Source: Parascedosporium putredinis
Lineage: Eukaryota; Ascomycota; Sordariomycetes; Microascales; Microascaceae
DNA: 64,000 bases
NCBI GenBank assembly: GCA_949357655.1
Contig: CASHTG010000009.1
Coordinates: forward strand, 992,001-1,056,000
Direction of reading: 5' to 3'
The notes under the pieces are model-generated. The model did no database searches. It was not told the origin of the DNA and worked only from the letters and a program-made list of their open reading frames with translations. This document shows positions 36,631 through 46,087 of this stretch, in pieces (position 1 is the stretch's first letter; the number at the start of each line of letters is the position of its first letter). Position numbers and translations under genes: made by a program.

Positions 36631-38547
36631 ATGGCTTTCTCCGTCGAGGTAACGAGCCGGGTGGGCGTGAGCAAGGACAATCCTGATTACAGCTCATTTC
36701 GCAAATGGCTCACCCCAATCAAGGCGCGCGCCACTATCCACCCAGATGAGAGCAGACCTCCTATCCAAATAGGAGAGGCACTCGGTTTCATTATCAGCCG
36801 GTCCGCGATCCGTTTGGAGTTCCGTGACATCATGGAAGCTCCCCACAAAGGAACCATGGACCTCGCCCTTGACTTATTTGACCGGTACGGACGGCTCAAG
36901 GAAGAAATTAGAGAGCATGCCCTGCGAAAGGGCTCGGGTGTATGGGGCAAAGAATTGGATGAAGGGAACCTCGTGTTGATTGAAGATATCCTGGTGGAGA
37001 GGAAACACCGGAGGAAACGGGTCGGGTCAAAGCTCGTCTTGCACATCCTAGAAGAGGCCATGAAGCCACGGTACGACGTCGAATACGCGTTTGCAGGCGC
37101 GGCAGCATATTATGAAGATGATGGAGGCGCAGGAACCGCAGGGCCGACAAACGCACCACACTACGTGAAGGTTGCGGGGTGGCATCATTTTTCCGCTCCA
37201 TGCAGTTTAGACGTGTCGGTCTTACGGGTTGGCTTGCCTTAGCTCGCGAGAAGGGACACCCATCTCGGCATTTAGCGCATCACGAAGACTCTGATCCGAG
37301 GCGCGAGGATGAGGAAATGCTCGACAGCGACTCTGACGAAGAGCTTGTTGAATGTCACGAGGATTTCACGCAGACTAGGCACAAGAAGAGCGAGTGGGAC
37401 GAGCGTTGGTGTGGTATCCCTCGCAAGCAGAAGCCACCCATCACAAGCCGCAACTGCCCCTACACTACGCAGCAAAAACACTCCTGGACAAAGAAGCTCT
37501 CATCTTCTTGAAGTCCCACACGCGGGACGGAGTCTTGGAAGAGTTCCCTCTTGGGTCTAAGGACGGACGCGGTGACACTGTTCTCCACGTTGCCGCAAAG
37601 GCTTCTAAGCCTCGCTGTGTGGCGTGGCTTCTTCGGCAACCGACTGAGGCAAAACTCGCCGAGACCAGAAACTATGCGGGCTATACACCATTGGAAGCAC
37701 TACAGGCGCAGCTAGAAACCCGCAGAATACAGGTGCCTTTCGGCCACGGCCGTGTGCGACTTGTGGCAGATAAGTTCGATGGTTTTGATGAAGACTCCGT
37801 GACGAGCCTTCTCCTACTCCAAGGAGAGATGACGCCGTCACCTGAGCAGCTGATGAGGGCTAAGTTTGGTTGTAGTTGCAGCCAGTGCCTGGGAGGCTTC
37901 TTGAGCCCGCGCATGTTGAAGAAGCTGAGTGATCAAGCCCATATGCAACACGCGTTTCTCACCAATCTCCGCCAACCTGGTGAAAATGGCTGGTATACAG
38001 AATTTAAGGACTTACTTGCTTATTTTCCTGAATCTTTCCGGTCTCAGGTCAGGCACAGCAAGGCTCTCCAAACAGCCTTTGTCTTGCTCATGAGCGCTGT
38101 GGCTGGCTGCCTCTCTGGAAGGAAAATCCCCTGCAAGGCTTCTGTTGTCGAATATCTTCAAGGTACCGAGCCGTGGGAGCGGGTTCAAAGTCAGTATTTC
38201 TCGAAAGGTGGAACGGTCGCTTGTGTAGCAAATGCCGTTTTCGGCAATGCCGAACATCTCGATCTAGAGGTTGGTGATACGATCGAAGACACGGAGCCGG
38301 AGGAATATTACAAGGGCCTTCCAACGTGCCGCAATGATTTCGAATTTGAGTTTGTCCGTCGCCATTGTGCTGACGACGCCCCTCCGGAAAAGGACCCCTT
38401 GCCGTAAGTATGACCCCGCTGTTTGCATCTTCTGATGGCATCAGTACTAAGATGAATGCTTTTCACAGGGTACCAATGCCATGGCTCATGGATATGTTTC
38501 GCTTGGATTTGGAGGGAAAGGATGTATTCGAGCATATGGGCATGTGA
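36631..38547 (+). CDS. GNAT-like / ankyrin-repeat protein
   Basis: About 617 aa with two exons, 36631-38403 and 38469-38547 (GTAAGT donor, CACAG acceptor). The N-terminal 200 residues resemble a GNAT acetyltransferase-like domain: LVLIEDILVERKHRRKRVGS gives the beta4/P-loop (R-x6-G-S), then HYVKVAGWHHF. An acidic linker (EEMLDSDSDEELVECHED) leads to ankyrin repeats (LHYAAKTLLDKEALIFLKSH, GRGDTVLHVAAKASKPRCVA, YAGYTPLEAL). A Cys-rich signature GCSCSQCLGGFLSPRM and an uncharacterised C-terminal region follow. Frame breaks in the T5 run near 37190 and the C4 run near 37461 each need one base. It is the first of several ankyrin/kinase genes in an apparent immune-like island. Its last exon overlaps the 3' end of the opposite-strand ankyrin gene. 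Confidence 0.75.
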
Positions 38548-41051
38548 AAAAAACTATGGTCTATCATTCCGCCTCGCTTCCCAATAAGATTCAATGCACA
38601 TTCGCAAATCAGGGGTAAGACCAATGCGCCACTTGAAAATGCTACAATTCCCCCAATTGGAGCGTCTTCTACTCGACATCGAGAAGAGTGTGACAGTTTC
38701 GAATTAGACTCTGCCGAATATTTGGTGTAAGCTTGACCATCAAAAACCAGACAAGTTGGCAATACATGGCACTCACCTCGAAGTGTAACTCCGTCCAGCT
38801 TGCCTTTCAAGGCATCCACCAACGTGAATTCGTCTTCTGTTCTCCTCAAAAGCAGGGTAGAATATTTCGAGATTCGACCTTCGTTCTCTGCGTTAATTAA
38901 TAGATCAATGATACTCATGTTGGCTGTACTCCGGTTCGTCTGGGTTTTGTCCATACGGGACCCCATCCGCTCTAGCTCCAGGTAAATTCCGACACATATG
39001 TCGATGGGGGTTAACCCTTCAGAGGACTTCAGATTCATCTCGATACCGGGTCTCTCTACCAGCCTCGCCACAGCATCGAAATTGCTACGCTCCACAGCGA
39101 TATGGAGCGCGGTATACCCTGCCCTTCTTTCGCTCGGATGGCCTTGGAGTTGGGCATTCAAATACCTCGGATCGCTAAAATTCTCGATAACAATATCGAA
39201 CACACCGGGGCTCGCAGGACGCTTTTCAGATGGCAAAGAGGCCGCACAATATAGGGCCGTCGCACCCATGTGATCAAAATAGCCGATATTCCAAAACAGT
39301 ATATCCTTTACTAAGGGAAGGGACAAGATAAAGGAGATCTTAGACTCCATGTTCGGAATATCGTAGGACCTATTGATGAGGTCATATAGGAGCGTATTAC
39401 CGGCCCTTCTTCTGGCAGGGTTGACTTTATATGTCAAAAGAATCCGCCTTGCAACTTCGAAGTGTTCCGTCGTGATAGCGGCATAGAATATCCGAAACGC
39501 GTCTGCAGACAAAAGCGCTATTCCAGGCCTCTGGAGGAGTCGAAGAATCCCAGTTGTGAAATACGGATCATTGGTTAAAGAAAGAATCTTCTCAATGGCT
39601 CTCACGTCCAAGTCAATATCTGCCGTGACATCGCCTCGAGAGTCGATCAGGAAGTCAAAGCCTTCCTTAAAACCTTCGAAGACGAGAATAGATAGACCAA
39701 TGACCCAAATCTCCGGCGTGGGTCTAAGAATTCCGTTCTGGTAGTCCCATAAATAGCGGAGAATGGCAATGTTACATGACGCGCAGGCGCTCGCAATTGG
39801 GTGAGTTATTTTGCTGCCTCTACCAGGCTGGGAGAGTTTCGTGAATCGGACAAGGTCCATGCCGGACTCGACGAGGAGGCTCAGGCACAATGACGCCATC
39901 TGCTGGTACTCTCTTCCGTGAAGTACGTATTCCCGGAATCTGAAGCTCGAATGGCAGTCTAGCGCGTGGGAGAACACCTGAAATCCCTGCCCATGAGCCA
40001 CGGCGCACTTAGTAATGAAACGCTTACGGAGGTCAACGCCGTTGCTTGATGTGTTAATAAGTGTATTGAGTACCTCAAATTGATGAGAGGCTGCTGCCCT
40101 CGTGATGGGTGATTCTCCGAAATCGAAACCGCTATACCTGGGTGAATATCGCTCCATGGTGAATGGATCAGCTCCTCGGGCCAAGAGAGCCTGAACGGCG
40201 CAGTGATTCCCGGCCGCAACTGCCCAGGCTAGAGGAGTGCCCGCGATTTGCCCGAATGGGCTGTCGAAAAGCTCTTTGTATATCAGCTCCCGCTTGCATA
40301 TCCTGTCAACTTCCGCCCCGTGCTGTATCAAAGCCGATATCACTCTAGGGATATCATCATCATCGAACGCCGCGAGGAAGTGAAGGGGCGTGACACCGCG
40401 TGCCGTTTCATGGGCCGCATTTGCTCCGCGGCTAAGTAGTATCTCCATCACGGCTGTATGTCCTCCCCTGCAAGCTACGACGAGAGCTGTTTCGCCGAGA
40501 AAATTCTCATATTCGTAAATGCCCGAAGGCAATTCTGGCGGAACTTTAGACAGGGGCTCAACATTACCAGTGATGGCCGACTCGTGAAGGTAGCTGTAAG
40601 CGACATCGATCAAGCGGCCGGCCTGTCGCACCTGGGCGTTTCTCACTAGTAGCCATTGATTGAGCCGAGGGCAGGCGGCACCATTCTCCCGACGTACGCT
40701 GCGCATCGTGGTGGCGAAGCCCTCTTTATCCAAATCCCGAAATCGTCGCTGGGCGATGGAACTCCCTGCCCGTGAAGCCGCCGTCAGCCACTGGAGCTCT
40801 TCGTCCCGGGATGCCGCGAGGGGTCTTTTAAAGACATTAGCGAGACGTCCAACAGTCGCCTGCGCTTCCACCTTTCCGTTCCGGGCGGCAAACGTTAAGA
40901 ACTCTAGTGCACTGTCAACTACTGATTCCGCAGGGTTGTTGGTGTTGAAGACCATAATCGCATATTCATATGCGGCATGGGTTTGTTCTGTGATTGTATT
41001 TTGTGGATCTTTAACATTTTGCAATAGCTCTTTTCTCAGAAATTCCACCAC
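38463..41051 (-). CDS. Sel1/ankyrin-repeat protein, likely C-terminal part of kinase gene
   Basis: Open for about 840 codons without a frameshift. A Sel1-like helical stretch (ALEFLTFAARNGKVEAQATV, ELQWLTAASRAGSSIAQRRF) precedes many ankyrin repeats (FLGETALVVACRGGHTAVME, RGVTPLHFLAAFD, GTPLAWAVAAGNHCAVQALL, AGYTALHIAVERSNFDAVAR, EGLTPIDICVG). A 66-nt intron (38776-38711, GTGAGT...CGGCAG) is in frame with no stop, so retention would also be read through. The first codons at 41051 are GTG, with no in-frame ATG until codon 33. In fungi the order kinase-Sel1-ankyrin is known, and the kinase ORF ends only 293 nt upstream on the same strand. I therefore think the two form one gene whose junction (41052-41344) is obscured by an intron, missing bases or both. 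Confidence 0.75.
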   Translation of the reverse strand: MVEFLRKELLQNVKDPQNTITEQTHAAYEYAIMVFNTNNPAESVVDSALEFLTFAARNGKVEAQATVGRLANVFKRPLAASRDEELQWLTAASRAGSSIAQRRFRDLDKEGFATTMRSVRRENGAACPRLNQWLLVRNAQVRQAGRLIDVAYSYLHESAITGNVEPLSKVPPELPSGIYEYENFLGETALVVACRGGHTAVMEILLSRGANAAHETARGVTPLHFLAAFDDDDIPRVISALIQHGAEVDRICKRELIYKELFDSPFGQIAGTPLAWAVAAGNHCAVQALLARGADPFTMERYSPRYSGFDFGESPITRAAASHQFEVLNTLINTSSNGVDLRKRFITKCAVAHGQGFQVFSHALDCHSSFRFREYVLHGREYQQMASLCLSLLVESGMDLVRFTKLSQPGRGSKITHPIASACASCNIAILRYLWDYQNGILRPTPEIWVIGLSILVFEGFKEGFDFLIDSRGDVTADIDLDVRAIEKILSLTNDPYFTTGILRLLQRPGIALLSADAFRIFYAAITTEHFEVARRILLTYKVNPARRRAGNTLLYDLINRSYDIPNMESKISFILSLPLVKDILFWNIGYFDHMGATALYCAASLPSEKRPASPGVFDIVIENFSDPRYLNAQLQGHPSERRAGYTALHIAVERSNFDAVARLVERPGIEMNLKSSEGLTPIDICVGIYLELERMGSRMDKTQTNRSTANMSIIDLLINAENEGRISKYSTLLLRRTEDEFTLVDALKGKLDGVTLRGECHVLPTCLVFDGQAYTKYSAESNSKLSHSSRCRVEDAPIGGIVAFSSGALVLPLICECALNLIGKRGGMIDHSFFHMPICSNTSFPSKSKRNISMSHGIGTL

Positions 41052-41344
41052 AGGGCGAGGTAGCGTCCAATAGGTGTTGCTAACTTTGGAAAACTAGGTC
41101 GTGGTTCATTAATAAATGAAGACAAATATTATCCGAAAGGCCACGGTTGGTACGAACGCTGGGGATGGTCTTCTGTAAGGAAACAATCTCTAAGTCCATG
41201 AATTGCTTGATTTCCTCATCAATCCTTCGTGTAGTTAGAGAGTGTTCTAAAAGGGATGACAAGAATACTCAAACTTACGATGTATTTACAGACTGCGCCA
41301 TCTTGGCTGCCAATCTTTTTATACTCGCTGGTATTAACGTACGC

Positions 41345-42898
41345 TCATGTTTCGGGGAACTGCGTCTCTGATGCCATTTTTGGAACGACGTTTCGGCTTG
41401 AACTTTTATTGGTGTTGTACTCAATGATAAACTTTGCCTCCTTTAGATGGCTGTCGCGTCGAAAGCAGCAGTGAGCAATGGCTGTAATCTCCTCGTTACT
41501 GATCCTAGTTGTGGACAGAACCCTTTCCCCCGTCAATTTTCGTAGTCGAGCCTTACTCATTTTCATATGAGCAGCCATTGTAGCCCATGTGGCTGGACGC
41601 GAGGCATAGCCGTCTGCTTCCGAGGTTGCCTCACTACTGCGTGGATGCAATGTTCGTAAATGTCTCCATAAGATGTATCTGAGTACCAAAGTGGGGATCT
41701 CCACGGTGTCCGGCCGTTGGTATGCATCAGCAGCCAGCAGCCAGGGGCAAAGGCAGCACGTGAACAAGCCGCTAATATCAGTATCAGCAAAGATGGAGCT
41801 TTCATGGTTCTGCTCCGCTTCGTCGTGTCGATGATCTTCAATCCAGAAAGCAAGTTGATCTTCTTCCTTGAGAGATTGCAGATTTGAGTCAGACATAGCC
41901 ATGAACTCGTCAACAAGGTGGCTGCCGACCAAAAGAAAGGACAATGTAACGCCAAGGGAGAATAGGTCAGTTTTGAAAAGTTCTCTTCGTCCTAACCTGG
42001 CAGAGTCATCCGAGCATTCAGGAGCGCGGTATACTCTAGTTCCAGGAGGTGCCCGGCACGGAAATTCGGTTTCGCTGAGTAGTATGGCCGATCCAAAATC
42101 GGCAAGCTTGGCGGTGTATCCCCGGCCCCACTCGTTGAAGACGAGGATATTGTTGGGTTTTAGATCCCCGTGAACCACACCATGAGCATGGAGCGCGCCG
42201 AGTCCCGATGTGATGTCAAGGCCGAGTCTAAGCTGCTCACGCAGCGTCAATGACCGCGAGCGGCTAAATCTTGAGAGATCTCCAAATGAAGTACCTTCTA
42301 GGATCAACGCTGGTGTGGGTCGAGACGGCCCCGTCGGTAATGTTTGCCAGCAGCATCCGTAGGCGGTGACAATATTTTTGTGCTTCGCTAGCCTCTCAGT
42401 CTTTAAAATCTGGTATTCCTTTGCCAACGAGCGGAGAAGGCCCGAGTTATGGGAGGTCTCTCCCTTTGGCCTGAGTTTGGGTGCTTTAATGGCCAGTAGC
42501 CGTTTCACCGAATACTCGTCATCTAGCTTGATAGCGGTCAAGCGAAGTACAAACTTTCTCGGAAGTAGTGTGACTGAGAAAGACCTGCCCGAATAGACGT
42601 TGCAGGGGCGGAACATATTCCACGGTCCGATGTGAACGGAAAGAAAGACTAGGGCAGTCCAAGTTTCCTCTTTGTCGACATTGCGCCCCAATGCTGCGGC
42701 AAAGAAGGATAGCAAATCAAATGTTGAGTTGCCGCCCCAATTTGGTTCTTGTACTGTCGCTGCATCATCGCTACGATGATCAGTTTCCGTGCTGTAGCTG
42801 TAGGTGGAAGACAGTGAATAGTCCATGCCCAAAGGTGGTTTCACAACGGGGGTGGGCGTTTGCGACTGGAAGCGGCGAAAATTGCCTTGGTAGCGCAT
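41345..42898 (-). CDS. Ser/Thr protein kinase, probable N-terminal part of kinase-ankyrin gene
   Basis: A 517-codon ORF from ATG 42898. The kinase domain spans roughly residues 115-370 with all catalytic landmarks: beta3 Lys138 in LLAIKAPKL, Glu in the helix LLRSLAKEYQIL, catalytic loop HGDLKPNN (Asp245, Arg replaced by Gly), DFG at 267-269 and the Y-R-A-P-E substrate anchor at 290-294. It should therefore be active, without the HRD arginine. The N-terminal 110 residues have no recognised domain. After the kinase come a low-similarity helical region and LKEAKFIIEYNT. Transcription diverges from the HeLo-pseudokinase gene across a 613-bp shared promoter. Joining to the downstream Sel1/ankyrin ORF is likely but unresolved: possible donors (GTACGT, GTAAGT) occur at 41262-41340 and none gives a clean phase. 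Confidence 0.78.
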   Translation of the reverse strand: MRYQGNFRRFQSQTPTPVVKPPLGMDYSLSSTYSYSTETDHRSDDAATVQEPNWGGNSTFDLLSFFAAALGRNVDKEETWTALVFLSVHIGPWNMFRPCNVYSGRSFSVTLLPRKFVLRLTAIKLDDEYSVKRLLAIKAPKLRPKGETSHNSGLLRSLAKEYQILKTERLAKHKNIVTAYGCCWQTLPTGPSRPTPALILEGTSFGDLSRFSRSRSLTLREQLRLGLDITSGLGALHAHGVVHGDLKPNNILVFNEWGRGYTAKLADFGSAILLSETEFPCRAPPGTRVYRAPECSDDSARLGRRELFKTDLFSLGVTLSFLLVGSHLVDEFMAMSDSNLQSLKEEDQLAFWIEDHRHDEAEQNHESSIFADTDISGLFTCCLCPWLLAADAYQRPDTVEIPTLVLRYILWRHLRTLHPRSSEATSEADGYASRPATWATMAAHMKMSKARLRKLTGERVLSTTRISNEEITAIAHCCFRRDSHLKEAKFIIEYNTNKSSSRNVVPKMASETQFPET

Positions 42899-43511
42899 TC
42901 AATAGCTGTGGTGACACAATTTCAAACCCGTAAATGGCTTCACAGGTCCTCTTGTCAGTTTGTGCCACGGCTGGGTGTTGGGCTCTGCAAACCCGTATAC
43001 GCGGGCGTGAAGGTCTTATAGAAACTCTCACGAGATAGCTGGATTGCGCCGCATCACATCCCTTAGTGAGGGTCGGGACATAGATGACAAGGAAGAACTC
43101 GCAAGGCTGCAACGGGTTTTACGTATCCCGGAATATAAAACGACATTGGCATCTGCGCCCACTCCGCTTGCCTGTACCATCTCGAATCCCCTCACCACCA
43201 ACACGCTCCTGCATTTCGGCCGGCATACTGCCGAGGCCACCAGCCAATCGGAAAACTCACAAACTGAAAAATCCGCTGGAAAGCGAAACCAACCGCATAA
43301 ATTGGAGGCCGCTAAGGCAGACCACCACCCCCAAACTCAATGGAAAAGTAGAAAGTAGAAAAACGGACAACGAGGAAAGAAAACAAGAAAAGATAAAGGG
43401 GACGGTGATGACCTATGTATAGACAGACATGCCTAACCTCATATCCCCGTACTCCCTTGAGTTTAGCGGTTCGCGACGCGTCCAAGTAGCCTGCCTGAAA
43501 ATCCCTGAACT
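42899..43511. promoter_or_regulatory. Shared divergent promoter, kinase / HeLo-pseudokinase
   Basis: The 613-bp interval separates the start codons of two divergently transcribed genes, so both core promoters must lie here unless a 5' exon is hidden. A-rich sequence at about 43355-43395 precedes the plus-strand gene. I recognise no specific operator. The inference rests on arrangement only. Confidence 0.5.
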
Positions 43512-45196
43512 ATGGCGGAAGAGCATATCAACACGGCCTTCGGCGCCCTGGGGGCCCTAGACGTCATTTTCGGCGCTGCATGGAGGGCTTCGCGTTTTGG
43601 CAACGCATCAACGACTCTTCGGAATCCTCTAAGAATTTCCAGACCCTTCTGGATTTCCAGCGCGCTAGACTCTCCGCCTGGGCGCAGGAATGGGACATCG
43701 GATCCAACAACCACCCCAAGGACCCCCGATTCTGTATGCTAGAAGGGGTAGTGACTAGCCACCTCCAACTTATCTACCAGGTTTTTAGCGGCTTTGGTAC
43801 CGCCGGCATACCGCTACCTGTATTAGACCAGACTCGGGCGATTGTTTCGATGGATCTATTACCCCGCTTTATTCACTTGGGCACCTCTTCCGATCCGTAT
43901 ACTCTTAGAAACCCGGATCCGCCAACCGGAGCTGGATGGGCATTCTCGATGGACAACGTGAAATGGGCACTACAAGAAGACAAGTTAAAAGATGGCCTTG
44001 CCCTCCTTAGGACACTGCTCAATGATCTCTATAGCATCCTCCCCCGCAACGCAGCGATCCGGCAGGGGCGTTAATTCTGAGCAATATGCTTACTACCCAG
44101 GATCCCAATGAGCTTGTCAGGATTAGCCGTGTTGAGAATAACGACCTGACATATGCAGCCCTAGCTTGGATGAAATCGATCGCATATCGCCCGTATGGCG
44201 CTCAACTTGGAAACAAACAACTCCATCGGTCCCAGTTAGTGCCCACCAACCGAGAGAAAGGCGAGGCAAAATTTATGGCTAGTTATCAAGGCAAGTTCGT
44301 TTTTGTTGAGGAAAAACACTGCACAGCGCCATGGGATCAGTTGGAGTCGTTACGCATTCTCAGAGCACGCGTAGATAGTATCGTTGCTCGTCTCCAAAAT
44401 CCGGACAAGCCAGTCGACCTCAGAACGCTTCCATGCTGGGGTGGTGTGTGCAGCCCTGCCCAGTCTACCTCCGACGACGTGGTTACATGGACGTACGGCA
44501 TCGTGTACCGCGCCGATTATCCGAAATTCATCTCTCTCCAGAAGATCCTAAGGCCAAAGGAAAGAAATTCTGAAGCCATAGGACGGCTAAGGGGTCGATT
44601 CCCGCTTGGAAAGCGCTTTGCTGTGGCCCAAATGCTCTCTCGCGCACTCATGTATCTTCATCTTGCTGGCTGGCTGCACAAAGCCATCCGAAGCGAGAAT
44701 GTTATTTTTCGTCGACGAAGAAGGCCATATCCAGTCAAGTTCGCCCTACTTAGTTGGTTTTGAATATTCCAGACCCGACCTCCCCGGAGAACAGACGGAA
44801 AATGTCAGTGAGATGCTCGACCATAAGTATTACCGCCATCCAAAAGCATCGGCCGTCCCCGTCGCAGATTTTATGCAGCCGTTGGGTGGCCCTGGGCGTT
44901 ACTCAAAGACGTACGACATATATTCCCTAGGCGTGGTCCTCCTTGAGATTGGCCTCTTCATGGACGCGAGGAAGATTGTTGGCAGACGCCTTGAATCCAA
45001 AGACCCAACACTAGACGAGATTCGCACAGCTCTAGTAGAGAAAGCAATTCCGGATTTATGCTTTACGATGGGCGACATCTACGCAGATGCCGTCTTGACC
45101 TGCCTTGACGGCTCGCTAGACACGCTTCTTGGTGAGCCGCTTGATAAAGCATTTTATAAAAAGGTAGTGTGCCAATTAGATGCTTGTAAAGCATGA
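43512..45196 (+). CDS. HeLo-domain protein with C-terminal pseudokinase
   Basis: About 562 aa, intronless. The N-terminal ~230 residues match the HeLo (prion-inhibition and propagation) helical-bundle family: hydrophobic start FGALGALDVIFGAAW, then GFAFWQRINDS and the LLDFQRARLSAWAQEW helix. The HeLo superfamily includes fungal membrane-active cell-death domains and is related to the executioner bundle of animal MLKL. The C-terminal half has a kinase fold but a degenerate active site: the catalytic loop reads WLHKAIRSENV (no HRD Asp or Lys), DFG is replaced by LVGFEYSRPD, and the later helix KTYDIYSLGVVLLEIGLF is intact. It is thus a pseudokinase that may relay activation to the HeLo domain. 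Frame breaks near 43585, 44041-44045 and 44705-44709 (two T) are explained by missing bases in runs. No prion-like amyloid motif is evident at either end. Confidence 0.78.
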
Positions 45197-46087
45197 TGGC
45201 AATGGGTATACGTAAGTCTTTACATTATACATAACCGCAGCCTCACTCTTCACTTGTCAAGGAAATGAAAGGGGATCAGATATTTGGCCAAAAGAGCGTC
45301 GAGAAAAGGCGCTAGTCTCAGTAATAGAAAACCGACAGGTGTCCAACCCCGCCGTTCTCTACAGGCCCTCACCTCACGACACGGCCCGACTTAACAAAGG
45401 CCCCTTTAGAACCGCTGGAAATTTCCAAAATGCTCGAGAACTGTCTGTTTGGACCGCTCAAATTCAGGGGCAGCCATTTTTATCTATCGCTGGGAAGTCT
45501 AGCTAGGTGGATCGAGGAGAGGGCAAACTTAACGCATCCCTACGGAATTTGCTTGTATACGCTCGGATAGGTTGGATCTATGGGATAATTGGATCAACAT
45601 CGATCAATTCTTATTAGCGAATAAGACTCCTAATTGTCGGATACAATTAACCACTACGACAAAAGAGTAGCACTACTTATGTAGCGTTTTATCCTTAGGA
45701 TCGCGGCCGTTGTAGGGACTTCCGACATATGCAATAGATATCGCGAAACTATAGTGTTTAAGATCTGGGCCCTTGTCGAGGCGAGACGCTTTCTGGGTCC
45801 TCTGCGAAGTTGGCAAGTTTTCAGCCCAAAGCCGAAAGGGATGACCAGATTGGGGTCGTATTACAACAATAACAATAATGGTGCAGCAGCGCCAGGTGCA
45901 AGAAGAATAAGAATTGGAACCAGGAAAAAAATTTATACATTGAATTTAACTATTGGCGTGGAAGTTTTGCAAAACGCTTTGGCCCCTCCCCGGCTGTCAA
46001 TCTCGGTCTCTATGTAACGCGCGTGCCGTGCCGGGCGAGGGAGGGAGGTTTCAACTATGTACAGGAGACTCAATCTACCCGACAAGC
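45197..46087. other. Convergent 3' region, AT-rich
   Basis: AT-rich DNA between converging genes. Short repeats of GGATCAA/GATCAATT character occur at about 45580-45620. Nothing coding is recognised. Confidence 0.5.
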
